A DNA stretch of 17,909 nucleotides from an uncultured Corynebacterium sp. (lineage in GTDB: Bacteria > Actinomycetota > Actinomycetes > Mycobacteriales > Mycobacteriaceae), in contig NZ_CAMIAN010000038.1 in the NCBI RefSeq assembly GCF_946221155.1, positions 1-17,909 of the forward strand, given 5' to 3'. Positions 1-6,656 of the stretch are shown piece after piece (position 1 is the stretch's first letter; every line of letters starts with the position of its first letter). The notes under the pieces are model-generated. The model did not search any database, was not told the origin of the DNA, and saw only the letters and a list, made by a program, of their open reading frames with translations. A program made the translations under genes and the position numbers.

Positions 1-1553
1 CCGCCGTTGTCATCGCCGCCATTCAGGACGACGAAGCCAATGGCCACCACGACGGCGAGAACCGCAACGCAAGCAGTGATAATCACGGGAGTGTTAGACT
101 TCTTCGGCTTCGAGGAGCTTGTTGCGTGGGCACTAGCGAAGTTGCTAGAGCCGTATGTATTGGCTGAGCTGGGCACGAAGGCGGCAGTCTGCGGGGAAGA
201 GTTATAGGACTGCGGTCCCTGGTTCCGGCTCTGGCTTGGGCTCTGGTTCTGCCCCTGGCTGGCGCGCGGCAAACCGGGTGGGGTCGCCGGGCCGGACTGA
301 CCAGACTGGCCGGAACGGCTTGCAGCGGAGGCTGCCCCGGCGCCCAGACCAGCGCCGGCGGCGCCAGCCAGTCCAGTGGCGCCAGCGCTGCTGGAACCTG
401 TATTACTAGGGCGAAAGCTTGCCCCCTGTGCGCCATTCACACCACCAGTGAATCCGCGCAGAGTTGCGGCCAGCGCACCGCGGCTCACCACAGTCTTCGG
501 GTCGTCGAGCGTCATGACGGTGCCGACCTCACCCAGTCGGTCCTGCACGAACGGAATGCGCGACGATCCGCCGGTCATGTAGATCGGGGTCTTTGTGGAA
601 TCGACGCCCGCCTGCGTCAGCGCCGCGCGGGTCAGCTCAACTCCGCGCATGATCGACTGCTCAATAACGTTATTGAACTCATCGCGGGTGATCAGTAGGT
701 CGGTTTCTCCGTGGGGAGTGGAGACGCTGATAGTGGCCGAAGACGTATCCGACAGGATTTCTTTGGCCTCCCGAATGCTGGATTCCAGCGCGTGCACCGT
801 GGTGATGGGCGCGGAGCGAACGAAGTCCGCTAGGTCGGGGTCATCGTGCTCCAGCTGATCCAAAACCCAGCGGTACAGCAAGTTATCGATGGTGCGCCCA
901 CCCAGGCTGTTATCGCCCTTGGCGGCCACGACCTCAAAGTTGCCGTCTCCCTTTGCACGCAGCACTGCGATATCCAGGGTGCCGCCACCGAAGTCGAACA
1001 CCGCCACGTGGCCCCCGGACTGGACGGATTGTTGGGAAGCGTAGTGGATAGCAGCAGCACGTGGCTCGGACAGTACACGTAGGTTCTGCTCCGGCACGCC
1101 TGCGACGACGGCACTGCGCTTCAGCTGCTCCACGGAGTGTGCTGACCACGCCTCGGGGTGAGTCAGCGTCACGGTCTCGGGATCCTGGTTGGCGTGCTGT
1201 GCCTTGCCGGAGCGCAGCACGGTGGCGATCACGGAGCCGACGACCTTCGTCAGCGGCAGGTTGCGGCCAGCCAGCTGCACTTCGTCGTGGTCGATGTAGC
1301 GCTTCGGGCTCAGCAGCAGCCGGGAGGGATCGCGGCGACCGCGGGCCAGAGCGGAATCGCCGTTGAGAAGCGTGGGCTCTTCGTCGGAGGCTGCGTGTGT
1401 GCCGTGCGGGGCATCCAGGAACACTGCAGACGGCATGATATTGGAGCGGTGTGTCAACGCAAGGGCGGAGATCTCCCTACCCATGGGGCTCTGGTGAGCG
1501 GCAGCCGTATTCGAAGTACCGAAGTCGACCGCCAGATGCCATGCGTTAGTCAT
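1..1553 (-). CDS. Membrane-anchored Hsp70-like (DnaK-family ATPase domain) protein, 3' end cut by window edge
   Basis: Starts at ATG 1553 with an AGGAG box 11 nt upstream; 517 codons are visible without a stop before the window edge. The first ~370 residues form an actin/Hsp70-type nucleotide-binding domain. Phosphate-1 motif DFGTSNTAA lies near residues 10-18, phosphate-2 motif VAVFDFGGGTLDI at 183-195, and adenosine motif TGGSSRIP at 327-334. The canonical Hsp70 substrate-binding domain does not follow. Instead there is a ~110-residue linker rich in Gly, Ala, Ser, Gln and Asn, then a Lys-rich patch (SSSKPKKS) and one hydrophobic segment at about 489-510, probably a membrane span with the ATPase in the cytoplasm. 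It follows two dynamin-like GTPase genes on the same strand after an 84-nt gap, so co-expression is likely. What lies after the span cannot be seen. The ATPase-fold call is strong; the role is unknown, and it need not be a chaperone. Confidence 0.88.
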   Translation of the reverse strand, partial: MTNAWHLAVDFGTSNTAAAHQSPMGREISALALTHRSNIMPSAVFLDAPHGTHAASDEEPTLLNGDSALARGRRDPSRLLLSPKRYIDHDEVQLAGRNLPLTKVVGSVIATVLRSGKAQHANQDPETVTLTHPEAWSAHSVEQLKRSAVVAGVPEQNLRVLSEPRAAAIHYASQQSVQSGGHVAVFDFGGGTLDIAVLRAKGDGNFEVVAAKGDNSLGGRTIDNLLYRWVLDQLEHDDPDLADFVRSAPITTVHALESSIREAKEILSDTSSATISVSTPHGETDLLITRDEFNNVIEQSIMRGVELTRAALTQAGVDSTKTPIYMTGGSSRIPFVQDRLGEVGTVMTLDDPKTVVSRGALAATLRGFTGGVNGAQGASFRPSNTGSSSAGATGLAGAAGAGLGAGAASAASRSGQSGQSGPATPPGLPRASQGQNQSPSQSRNQGPQSYNSSPQTAAFVPSSANTYGSSNFASAHATSSSKPKKSNTPVIITACVAVLAVVVAIGFVVLNGGDDNG

Positions 1554-1637
1554 TTAAAGTACAGCTCCTGACAAGACATAAGTGTGTATAAGCGATTAAG
1601 GCATAAGTAGCTTACACTTTAGCGCCTCGGTTGGCCT
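1554..1637 (-). promoter_or_regulatory. Gap between dynamin-like gene and Hsp70-like gene; possible internal promoter
   Basis: This 84-nt gap is AT-rich compared with its flanks. On the minus strand it holds a TATACA hexamer (1590-1585), about 32 nt before the Hsp70-like start, which fits an actinobacterial -10 box; no convincing -35 box is seen. A direct repeat CATAAGT occurs at 1577-1583 and 1602-1608, 25 bp apart. No hairpin terminator was seen, so read-through from the upstream GTPase genes remains likely. Confidence 0.3.
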
Positions 1638-3110
1638 TTAGTGCGTAGCTTGTAGAGCTGACTGAAAAGACCCCAGGAGGCGTTCGCGGGCCTCATCCTC
1701 CGCTGCGGACAGCGGAGACATCGACAATTGCTGCATCTCGGAGATCTTTTCCTCCAGCACTTGGCGGATCTGTTCCACTGGCGTATCGCGCGGCAGGTTC
1801 ACGGTCTCTGCGGGATGCCCGGCAGTTACGGCGGATCGCAGTAGCGGCAGTAGGCGCGAATCCGGGGTGGAAGCGTAAGTATTGCGGTAGCTGCGGTACA
1901 GCATCACAAAGTGCATGCCCGGCTGTGCCAGCGTCACCGATTGCACCCAGCGCACGTGCTGCAGGTCCGGGTGGTTAGAGGCCAGGTCGTCCAGCACGTC
2001 CAGCATGCGGGCGGCGCGCTGCAGCACGGCGAAGTAGGTGATGTCACCGGTCAGTAGGTGCACCAGTTCCGAGACCCCTGAAGTCTCCACCATCCACTTG
2101 ACCAGCGCTGGCGCTCCGCCCTCGGCGGCGATGCGGCGCCCGGCAAATACGCCGTATTCGCCCATCACGTCTAGCAGGTCGTCGCGGATGTTGGCGCTAC
2201 ACTCCGGCACGATCTCCCGCGGGTCCTCCGCCTCCAGTAGGTCCAGCAGGCCTTCGCGGTCCAGGTGTGCCAGTGCACTTAGGTTGCGGGCCACATCGCC
2301 GGTGACCTTGCCCGTCAGGGCGGACTCCGCCATCAGACCGGAGAGCGGAATGGTGCGCTGCACAGTGCTCATCAGTTGCTTCTGGATGCTGTCGGCGTGC
2401 TGGCGGGCGTGCTGCAACGGATCGATGGGGCCGAAGGCGCCGGAGCCGAAAGAGTCCGCTCTGGAAAGGATCCCGACGGTGTTGAGGGGCGTCATTCCCA
2501 ATTGGGAGAGGAACCGCTTCTCGTCCTCGCGAGGTGCAGAGTCCGACAGGAAGACAAGGCAGTCGGCCCAACCACTGGCGCGGCGCGTGTCCTTTTGCCC
2601 GTCGACGAGGACGCGGCGGGTGCGCTCCTCGTTCTCGACGGTGAGGGTTGCGGTGCCGGGAGTGTCGATCAACGTGAGCTCCTGCAGGCGTCGGTTGGGC
2701 AGGAACTGGTCCACAAAATCTACCTGGTTCACCGGCACAGTCAGGTTGTTCAGCGGGCCGTTGTTCAGCGGCACGCGGATGACCTGCCCGTCGACAGTGT
2801 GGATCTCGGCACGGGCGGGCGCACCATTGTGATACATGCTCACCGCCATGGTGCACTCCAGGGCACCGGTCGCGGCAATCAGGTTTTCCGTCAGTGCGTT
2901 GACCAGTGTGGACTTTCCGGATTTTAGGCGCCCTACCACTGCCGCGCGCGGCGGGCGGGTGACCATCAGGCGCAGCTGTTCGGCGTGCCTCGCCAGGTCT
3001 GGCGAACCGCTCCCCAAAGCGTCGACGGCCTGGGTGAGCAGCAGCGTCAGGTCGGAAACGCGCTGGCTCAAATGCGCCGAGGCCGACTGGATCTGATTTC
3101 CCTGCTCCAT
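1638..3110 (-). CDS. Dynamin-like GTPase, IniC-like (490 aa)
   Basis: A large GTPase of the bacterial dynamin-like family. The G1/P-loop GRLKSGKS is at residues 60-67, a likely G2 threonine lies in the segment near 87, G3 DTPG is at 149-152, and the G4 position reads SRAD at 216-219 rather than N/TKxD. To my knowledge mycobacterial IniC-type proteins also carry SRAD-like G4, which favours an IniC-like assignment. The rest is helical and lacks a clear membrane segment, unlike its partner. The ATG immediately follows the TAA of the upstream GTPase gene (TAAATG), implying translational coupling and roughly matched amounts. Family knowledge: bacterial dynamin-like proteins often work as unequal pairs that bind and remodel membranes, and mycobacterial IniA has membrane fission activity. 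A heteromer with the neighbouring GTPase is my inference. It is not a GTPase of the Era or Der translation-factor type, because the GTPase domain is followed by a long helical region. Confidence 0.85.
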   Translation of the reverse strand: MEQGNQIQSASAHLSQRVSDLTLLLTQAVDALGSGSPDLARHAEQLRLMVTRPPRAAVVGRLKSGKSTLVNALTENLIAATGALECTMAVSMYHNGAPARAEIHTVDGQVIRVPLNNGPLNNLTVPVNQVDFVDQFLPNRRLQELTLIDTPGTATLTVENEERTRRVLVDGQKDTRRASGWADCLVFLSDSAPREDEKRFLSQLGMTPLNTVGILSRADSFGSGAFGPIDPLQHARQHADSIQKQLMSTVQRTIPLSGLMAESALTGKVTGDVARNLSALAHLDREGLLDLLEAEDPREIVPECSANIRDDLLDVMGEYGVFAGRRIAAEGGAPALVKWMVETSGVSELVHLLTGDITYFAVLQRAARMLDVLDDLASNHPDLQHVRWVQSVTLAQPGMHFVMLYRSYRNTYASTPDSRLLPLLRSAVTAGHPAETVNLPRDTPVEQIRQVLEEKISEMQQLSMSPLSAAEDEARERLLGSFQSALQATH

Positions 3111-4973
3111 TTACATCCCCGCTTTCGCGTGTTCTGCCATGCTCGCCGCCCCACGTCGGGTGCGCTTCAGTGCTATCAGGTGCCCATCCAGCTCTTCGAT
3201 AGTCTGATTCACGATCTCCAGGTTCTTCTTTAGCCTGCTGATGGTCTGCTTGCGCTGGGCCTCGGATTCGCGGGCGATCTTCTGCGCGGATTCGATCTTG
3301 GACTGCAGGTTGCGCTGCTCTTGGCGGATCGCGGAGCGGTGGCGCAGCAGGATTTCCGTCCTACCGGTGGTGATCGCAATGTCGATCATGCGATTGATGG
3401 AGGTGCGGGTGGTTGCGATGGTCTCGCGGAGCCAGATGAGTAGGTGCTGCTTGCCGTTGCGCATCGCCCGGTAGCCCATATTCACGCCGATCCAGGCCGC
3501 TGCAGCCACCGGGGCGAAGGGGATCACCACGGTCAGGGCACCCGCGCCCACAATGCCCATCGTCAGCATCGACGGGTCCACCAGCCCGGTGGTTTTCTTC
3601 TCCACGTCGTGGCTGAGGGTACTTGGCGGTGCCAGTGCTGTGAAGATCTGTTGCTGCACTTGGTCCACCATGTCCTGGCGCCCTTGGAATAATTGGGAGG
3701 CGCGGGCGGTCACTTCGCCAACCATCGACATCACCATCTGCTCCATGATCTGGCGCAGCTCGATCTCGATCTGGCTGGTGAACACCTGCGGTTTGCTGCG
3801 CAATACGCGCATGCCTTCGGCGTTGATGCGGTTAGTCCAGCGCGTCTTTACGTCCGTCAGCGCTTCGTCCATCGCCGCGGAAACCTTGTTGCGACTCAGC
3901 TGGATATCGCGCATGAACAGCTGCTCCCACTCGCTGGTGGCATCGCGGAACGCCTCGAGTTTGCGCTTTTCGGCTTCGAGTTCGCCGACTGCGTCGCTGG
4001 TCTTGTCGTAGAGCTTGATGTCGCGCTCGATGTCTGTGGTGATGGTGTGCATCGTCGACTTGGTGATCTCGAGCGCGGTCACCGTGCCGAGGTTGCCTGG
4101 CGAGTTCACATGGTCGACGATCTGTTGGCGCAGCTCGGCGATGCCGCACCGTTGCTCGATCTGTGCTCTTTTTTCTGGTGACGCCGATTCCGCCGCGTCC
4201 AATGCCCGCAGTGAGGAAACCCCAATCACTGGGATGTCCAGGCCGAGGTGTTCTGCAATGAGTCGCTGGTCATCGGCGACGATGGAGCGCCAGCGGCGCA
4301 CATTTTTATCAGTCTTGGTGACGGCCACGATCACGCTGCCGACCTGCTCGCGCGCGCGGCGGAGAATGTCCATCTCCGGGGCGGTGATTGGGGTGGAGGC
4401 GTCGCAGACCATAAGCAGCACGCCGGCATTGCGAGCTTCCGCCAGGGAGGCCGCAACTGCGTGTTCGTCCAGGCCGCCCACGCCCGGAGTGTCGACGAGG
4501 GTCACTTTCCCCATGCCGGAGTAGGGAACCAGCAGTTCGGCGGCGCTGGGTAGGGAAGCCACTTCCTTACTGTCTTTCGGTGCCCGGTTGATGGCATCCA
4601 CAGCTTCTTGGGTGACCCAGTTCTTAAGGTCCTCGGGTTCGATCGGGTCGTACTCCGTGCCCCGCACCAGGCGCGCCAGCACTGGCTGGTCCGGGTCTTG
4701 ATCTGGCTCCGTGTGGATACGGATGGGGGCGCTAGTGGCGGTGATGACGTCCACCGGCAGCAAGTCGCGCCGACCAACGAGAGCGTTGACGAGGGAGGAC
4801 TTGCCGCGTTTGACTTCGCCGATGATGACTACGGCGGAGGTGCGGTACTTCGCATTCACGAGGTTCTGCACGCGATCCGCGGCATCGTGCATCTTGTACT
4901 TCCTGGCGATGGTGGCCCCGCGTTCGACGCTGGCCTGGGGAGATCGGCCAGAAACGTTTGGGGTGGGGGTCAC
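3111..4973 (-). CDS. Dynamin-like GTPase with membrane segment, IniA-like (620 aa)
   Basis: A dynamin-like GTPase with an N-terminal GTPase domain: G1 GEVKRGKS at residues 52-59, G3 DTPG at 161-164 and a regular G4 TKTD at 219-222. Long helices follow (about 300-465). A hydrophobic stretch at about 470-499, rich in Gly, Ala, Val and Pro, resembles the membrane paddle of bacterial dynamin-like proteins. A charged helical C-terminus at about 545-605 looks like coiled coil. Expected role: GTP-driven membrane binding, fusion or fission at the inner face of the plasma membrane. Start GTG 4973 is supported by an AGAAAGG box just upstream and by N-terminal residues continuing smoothly into the domain. 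It is the first gene of the minus-strand unit, abutting the second GTPase with no spacing. The upstream region has operator-like repeats, so regulated expression is plausible. The mycobacterial ini genes are induced by cell-wall inhibitors; whether this one is cannot be seen. Confidence 0.87.
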   Translation of the reverse strand: MTPTPNVSGRSPQASVERGATIARKYKMHDAADRVQNLVNAKYRTSAVVIIGEVKRGKSSLVNALVGRRDLLPVDVITATSAPIRIHTEPDQDPDQPVLARLVRGTEYDPIEPEDLKNWVTQEAVDAINRAPKDSKEVASLPSAAELLVPYSGMGKVTLVDTPGVGGLDEHAVAASLAEARNAGVLLMVCDASTPITAPEMDILRRAREQVGSVIVAVTKTDKNVRRWRSIVADDQRLIAEHLGLDIPVIGVSSLRALDAAESASPEKRAQIEQRCGIAELRQQIVDHVNSPGNLGTVTALEITKSTMHTITTDIERDIKLYDKTSDAVGELEAEKRKLEAFRDATSEWEQLFMRDIQLSRNKVSAAMDEALTDVKTRWTNRINAEGMRVLRSKPQVFTSQIEIELRQIMEQMVMSMVGEVTARASQLFQGRQDMVDQVQQQIFTALAPPSTLSHDVEKKTTGLVDPSMLTMGIVGAGALTVVIPFAPVAAAAWIGVNMGYRAMRNGKQHLLIWLRETIATTRTSINRMIDIAITTGRTEILLRHRSAIRQEQRNLQSKIESAQKIARESEAQRKQTISRLKKNLEIVNQTIEELDGHLIALKRTRRGAASMAEHAKAGM

Positions 4974-4994
4974 GGTGCGTATCGCCTTTCTGTG

Positions 4995-5025
4995 TAGTGC
5001 TTAGTTAGTGCACGTCTAGTGCACG
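4995..5025. repeat. Three TAGTGC direct repeats at exact 11-bp spacing
   Basis: TAGTGC begins at 4995, 5006 and 5017. The second and third copies extend to TAGTGCACG. Spacing of 11 bp puts the copies on nearly the same face of the helix, as in tandem binding sites for a regulator. They lie 22-52 nt upstream of the GTG of the first dynamin-like gene, in its probable 5' untranslated region. GTGCAC within two copies is itself a palindrome. Confidence 0.6.
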
Positions 5026-5033
5026 GTAGAGCG

Positions 5034-5046
5034 AGAATGCCATTCT
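5034..5046. promoter_or_regulatory. 13-bp palindrome overlapping a candidate -10 box
   Basis: AGAATG-c-CATTCT is a perfect 6+6 inverted repeat with a one-base centre. On the minus strand its left edge overlaps TAGAAT, the best -10 candidate for the dynamin-like gene unit, so a protein bound here would block that promoter. No family assignment is possible from the site alone. Confidence 0.4.
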
Positions 5047-5296
5047 AGTATGCCGATAAATGGAATTTCCGGGAGTCTTGCTCCAGCGTCGCGCGTGCTT
5101 TCACCCCCGGAACTGCTTTCAGGATTCAAGTGGTCGAAATGCTGTTTTACTAGGGGTTTCGTTGGTTTGGGGGCGAGGGGGCGTCCAAAATAAATACCCC
5201 CAAGGAACAACAGGTAGGGGAGGGGCATTCAATAACTGACAGGCAGCCAGGAAGAGCCTGAAGGATACTAAGAAGAACACTGAAAGGGAGAACACA

Positions 5297-6613
5297 ATGT
5301 CCAACGAGAACCTGAACAACGGAAACACCGGCAACAACAACGGCCTCACCACCAACGACAACGCGGGCGCCCAGGATCACTCCCTGGGTCGCTGGGACGT
5401 ACTGGACGCAAACGGCAACATGGTCCAGGGCAACATCGTCGGTGCGCAGGACACCAACGCTGACGGTAAAGAAGATGCATTCCAGGTAGATATCAACGGC
5501 GACGGACGCCCGGACGGCACGGTCTACGACAAGGATGGCGACAAGGTGACCGACCGCGCGGAGATGGACTACGACCAGGACGGCATCGTCGATACGGTCT
5601 ACGAGGACATCGACCGCGACGGCGTGATCGACCACATGTCGGTAGACACCACCAACGACGGCAAGCTGGACACCAAGGCCACCGACTACGACGGTGACGG
5701 TGTGACCGACAACGTGAAGATCGACTCCAACGGTGACGGTAACCACGACGTAACTGCCTACGACTTCGACGGCGACGGCAAGGTCGATAGCGTTGCCTAC
5801 GACACCGATGGCGATGGGATCTCCGACTACTCCGAGTTTGACCACGACGAAAACGGAGTTGTGGACGGCACCAGCGGTGAGGTACCGCCGTCCGCGGCGC
5901 AGCAGGCGGTAGGCGAGGGAATCTGGGGCTCCCAGACTCAGAACGCTGCACCTCAGAATGCAGCCCCGCAGGGTAAAGCTCCGGATGCGGCAGCCCCGGC
6001 AGCTGAGGCGCCGGCAGAGGACAAGCCCGAGGCTCCAGCAGAGGACAAGTCGGCAGAGGACAAGCCAGAGTCGCGCACCGAGGATGCCACGGACGCAGAG
6101 GGCACAGAGGGTGCAGAGGGTGCAGAAGGCGCAGAGGACAAGGCAGATGCTCCGGCTGACGCGGCTGCCCCGCAGGGTGGCACGGACGCAGACCTGCAGT
6201 CCGCAGGTGCAGGCAACGCTGCCCCGAATGGTGGCGAGTACGTGGACCTAGATGGCGACGGCTTGGCAGACGGTGTTTCTTACGACCTGAACAACGATGG
6301 CCAGATCGACGCACTCGAGATCGACACCACCGGCAACGATCAGACGGACACCGTGTTTGTGGACACCGACGGCGACGGCCAGGTTGACGAGCGCCACGAG
6401 GATATCGATGCAGACGGCTACACCGACGAAGCTCTGCTGGATACCGACTTCGACGGCATCGGCGACACCAAGGTGCACGACTACGACAACGATGGCGTGT
6501 ACGAGTCCTCCGAGGAGACCTACACCGAAGACGTAGCTCCGACCTTCGACGACCTGCTGGGCGGCGCTGGCGACAGCGCAGCCGCTGGCAACGACGGCGC
6601 GGACCTGGCCTAA
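5297..6613 (+). CDS. Acidic DxDxDG calcium-loop repeat protein (438 aa)
   Basis: ATG 5297 has a strong ribosome binding site, AAAGGGAG, 6 nt upstream. Residues 1-51 are rich in Asn and Gly, with no signal peptide. Residues 52-194 are eleven tandem 13-residue units of pattern D-x-[DN]-x-D-G-x-x-D-x-x-x-x. Residues 195-316 are a low-complexity Ala/Glu/Pro/Asp linker with AEDKPE-type and EGAEGAEGAE repeats. Residues 317-407 are seven more 13-residue units, followed by an acidic and Gly/Ala tail. The units resemble EF-hand loops and thrombospondin type 3 repeats, both Ca2+-binding. The usual Glu at EF-loop position 12 is not conserved, so single-loop EF-hand function is doubtful; a repeating Ca2+-stabilised fold is more likely. 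It is transcribed divergently from the dynamin-like/Hsp70-like unit and may share its regulation. Location is uncertain: such repeats are usually extracytoplasmic, yet no export signal is visible. No function can be named. Confidence 0.85.
   Translation: MSNENLNNGNTGNNNGLTTNDNAGAQDHSLGRWDVLDANGNMVQGNIVGAQDTNADGKEDAFQVDINGDGRPDGTVYDKDGDKVTDRAEMDYDQDGIVDTVYEDIDRDGVIDHMSVDTTNDGKLDTKATDYDGDGVTDNVKIDSNGDGNHDVTAYDFDGDGKVDSVAYDTDGDGISDYSEFDHDENGVVDGTSGEVPPSAAQQAVGEGIWGSQTQNAAPQNAAPQGKAPDAAAPAAEAPAEDKPEAPAEDKSAEDKPESRTEDATDAEGTEGAEGAEGAEDKADAPADAAAPQGGTDADLQSAGAGNAAPNGGEYVDLDGDGLADGVSYDLNNDGQIDALEIDTTGNDQTDTVFVDTDGDGQVDERHEDIDADGYTDEALLDTDFDGIGDTKVHDYDNDGVYESSEETYTEDVAPTFDDLLGGAGDSAAAGNDGADLA
5450..5878 (+). 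repeat. First DxDxDG array: eleven 39-bp (13-residue) units
   Basis: Eleven in-frame 39-bp units without a break, each starting with Asp. Asp at position 1, Asp/Asn at 3 and 5, Gly at 6 and Asp at 9 are nearly invariant. Units 1 and 11 vary a little (DTNADG, DHDENG). At DNA level the units differ throughout, so this is an old array under protein-level selection, not a recent duplication. Confidence 0.85.
6245..6517 (+). repeat. Second DxDxDG array: seven 39-bp (13-residue) units
   Basis: Seven in-frame 39-bp units with the same spacing as the first array. The third unit (DTTGNDQTD) has lost the usual Gly at position 6, and the last unit (DYDNDGVYE) has Glu in place of Asp at position 9. The array is separated from the first by about 122 residues of low-complexity sequence. 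Confidence 0.82.
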
Positions 6614-6656
6614 GGGGCCAGTCCCCAAAGCCCCGGCTGGCTAAAGTCCCGGCCGG
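6614..6656. terminator. Short GC-rich convergent gap, possible weak bidirectional terminator
   Basis: The 43 bases between the convergent stops of the repeat-protein gene and dinG hold a small hairpin GGGG-CCAGT-CCCC (6614-6626) and an alternative pairing GCCAG/CTGGC (6617-6621 with 6637-6641). An imperfect 16-bp tandem repeat (6630-6645 and 6646-6661, three mismatches) runs into the dinG stop codon. There is no T-run, so intrinsic termination is not well supported. Confidence 0.25.

Larger units (their letters stand above)
4974..5296. promoter_or_regulatory. Divergent regulatory region between the GTPase unit and the DxDxDG-repeat gene
   Basis: This 323-base region has no credible gene. The half near the GTPase gene holds three 11-bp-spaced TAGTGC repeats (4995-5025) and the palindrome AGAATGcCATTCT (5034-5046). 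A minus-strand TAGAAT (5047-5042) is the best -10 candidate for the GTPase unit, about 70 nt before its GTG; no good -35 was found. The half near the repeat-protein gene has two G5 runs (5169-5173, 5177-5181) and a possible 7-bp stem TTGGGGG/CCCCCAA (5167-5173 with 5197-5203). A possible plus-strand -10 is TAAATA at 5191-5196. A clear ribosome binding site AAAGGGAG (5283-5290) sits 6 nt before ATG 5297. The promoter calls are weak and the repeats are read directly. Confidence 0.5.

Noticed and set aside
2038..2832. 264-residue plus-strand frame opposite the IniC-like gene
   Set aside because: Ser/Arg/Thr-rich shadow of a gene with clear GTPase motifs on the minus strand.
5150..5845. 231-residue Val/Asp-rich minus-strand frame opposite the DxDxDG gene
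   Set aside because: The repeating VxVDV-type sequence mirrors the GAC/GGC repeats of the sense strand; the plus-strand gene has a good ribosome binding site and the ordered 13-residue pattern.
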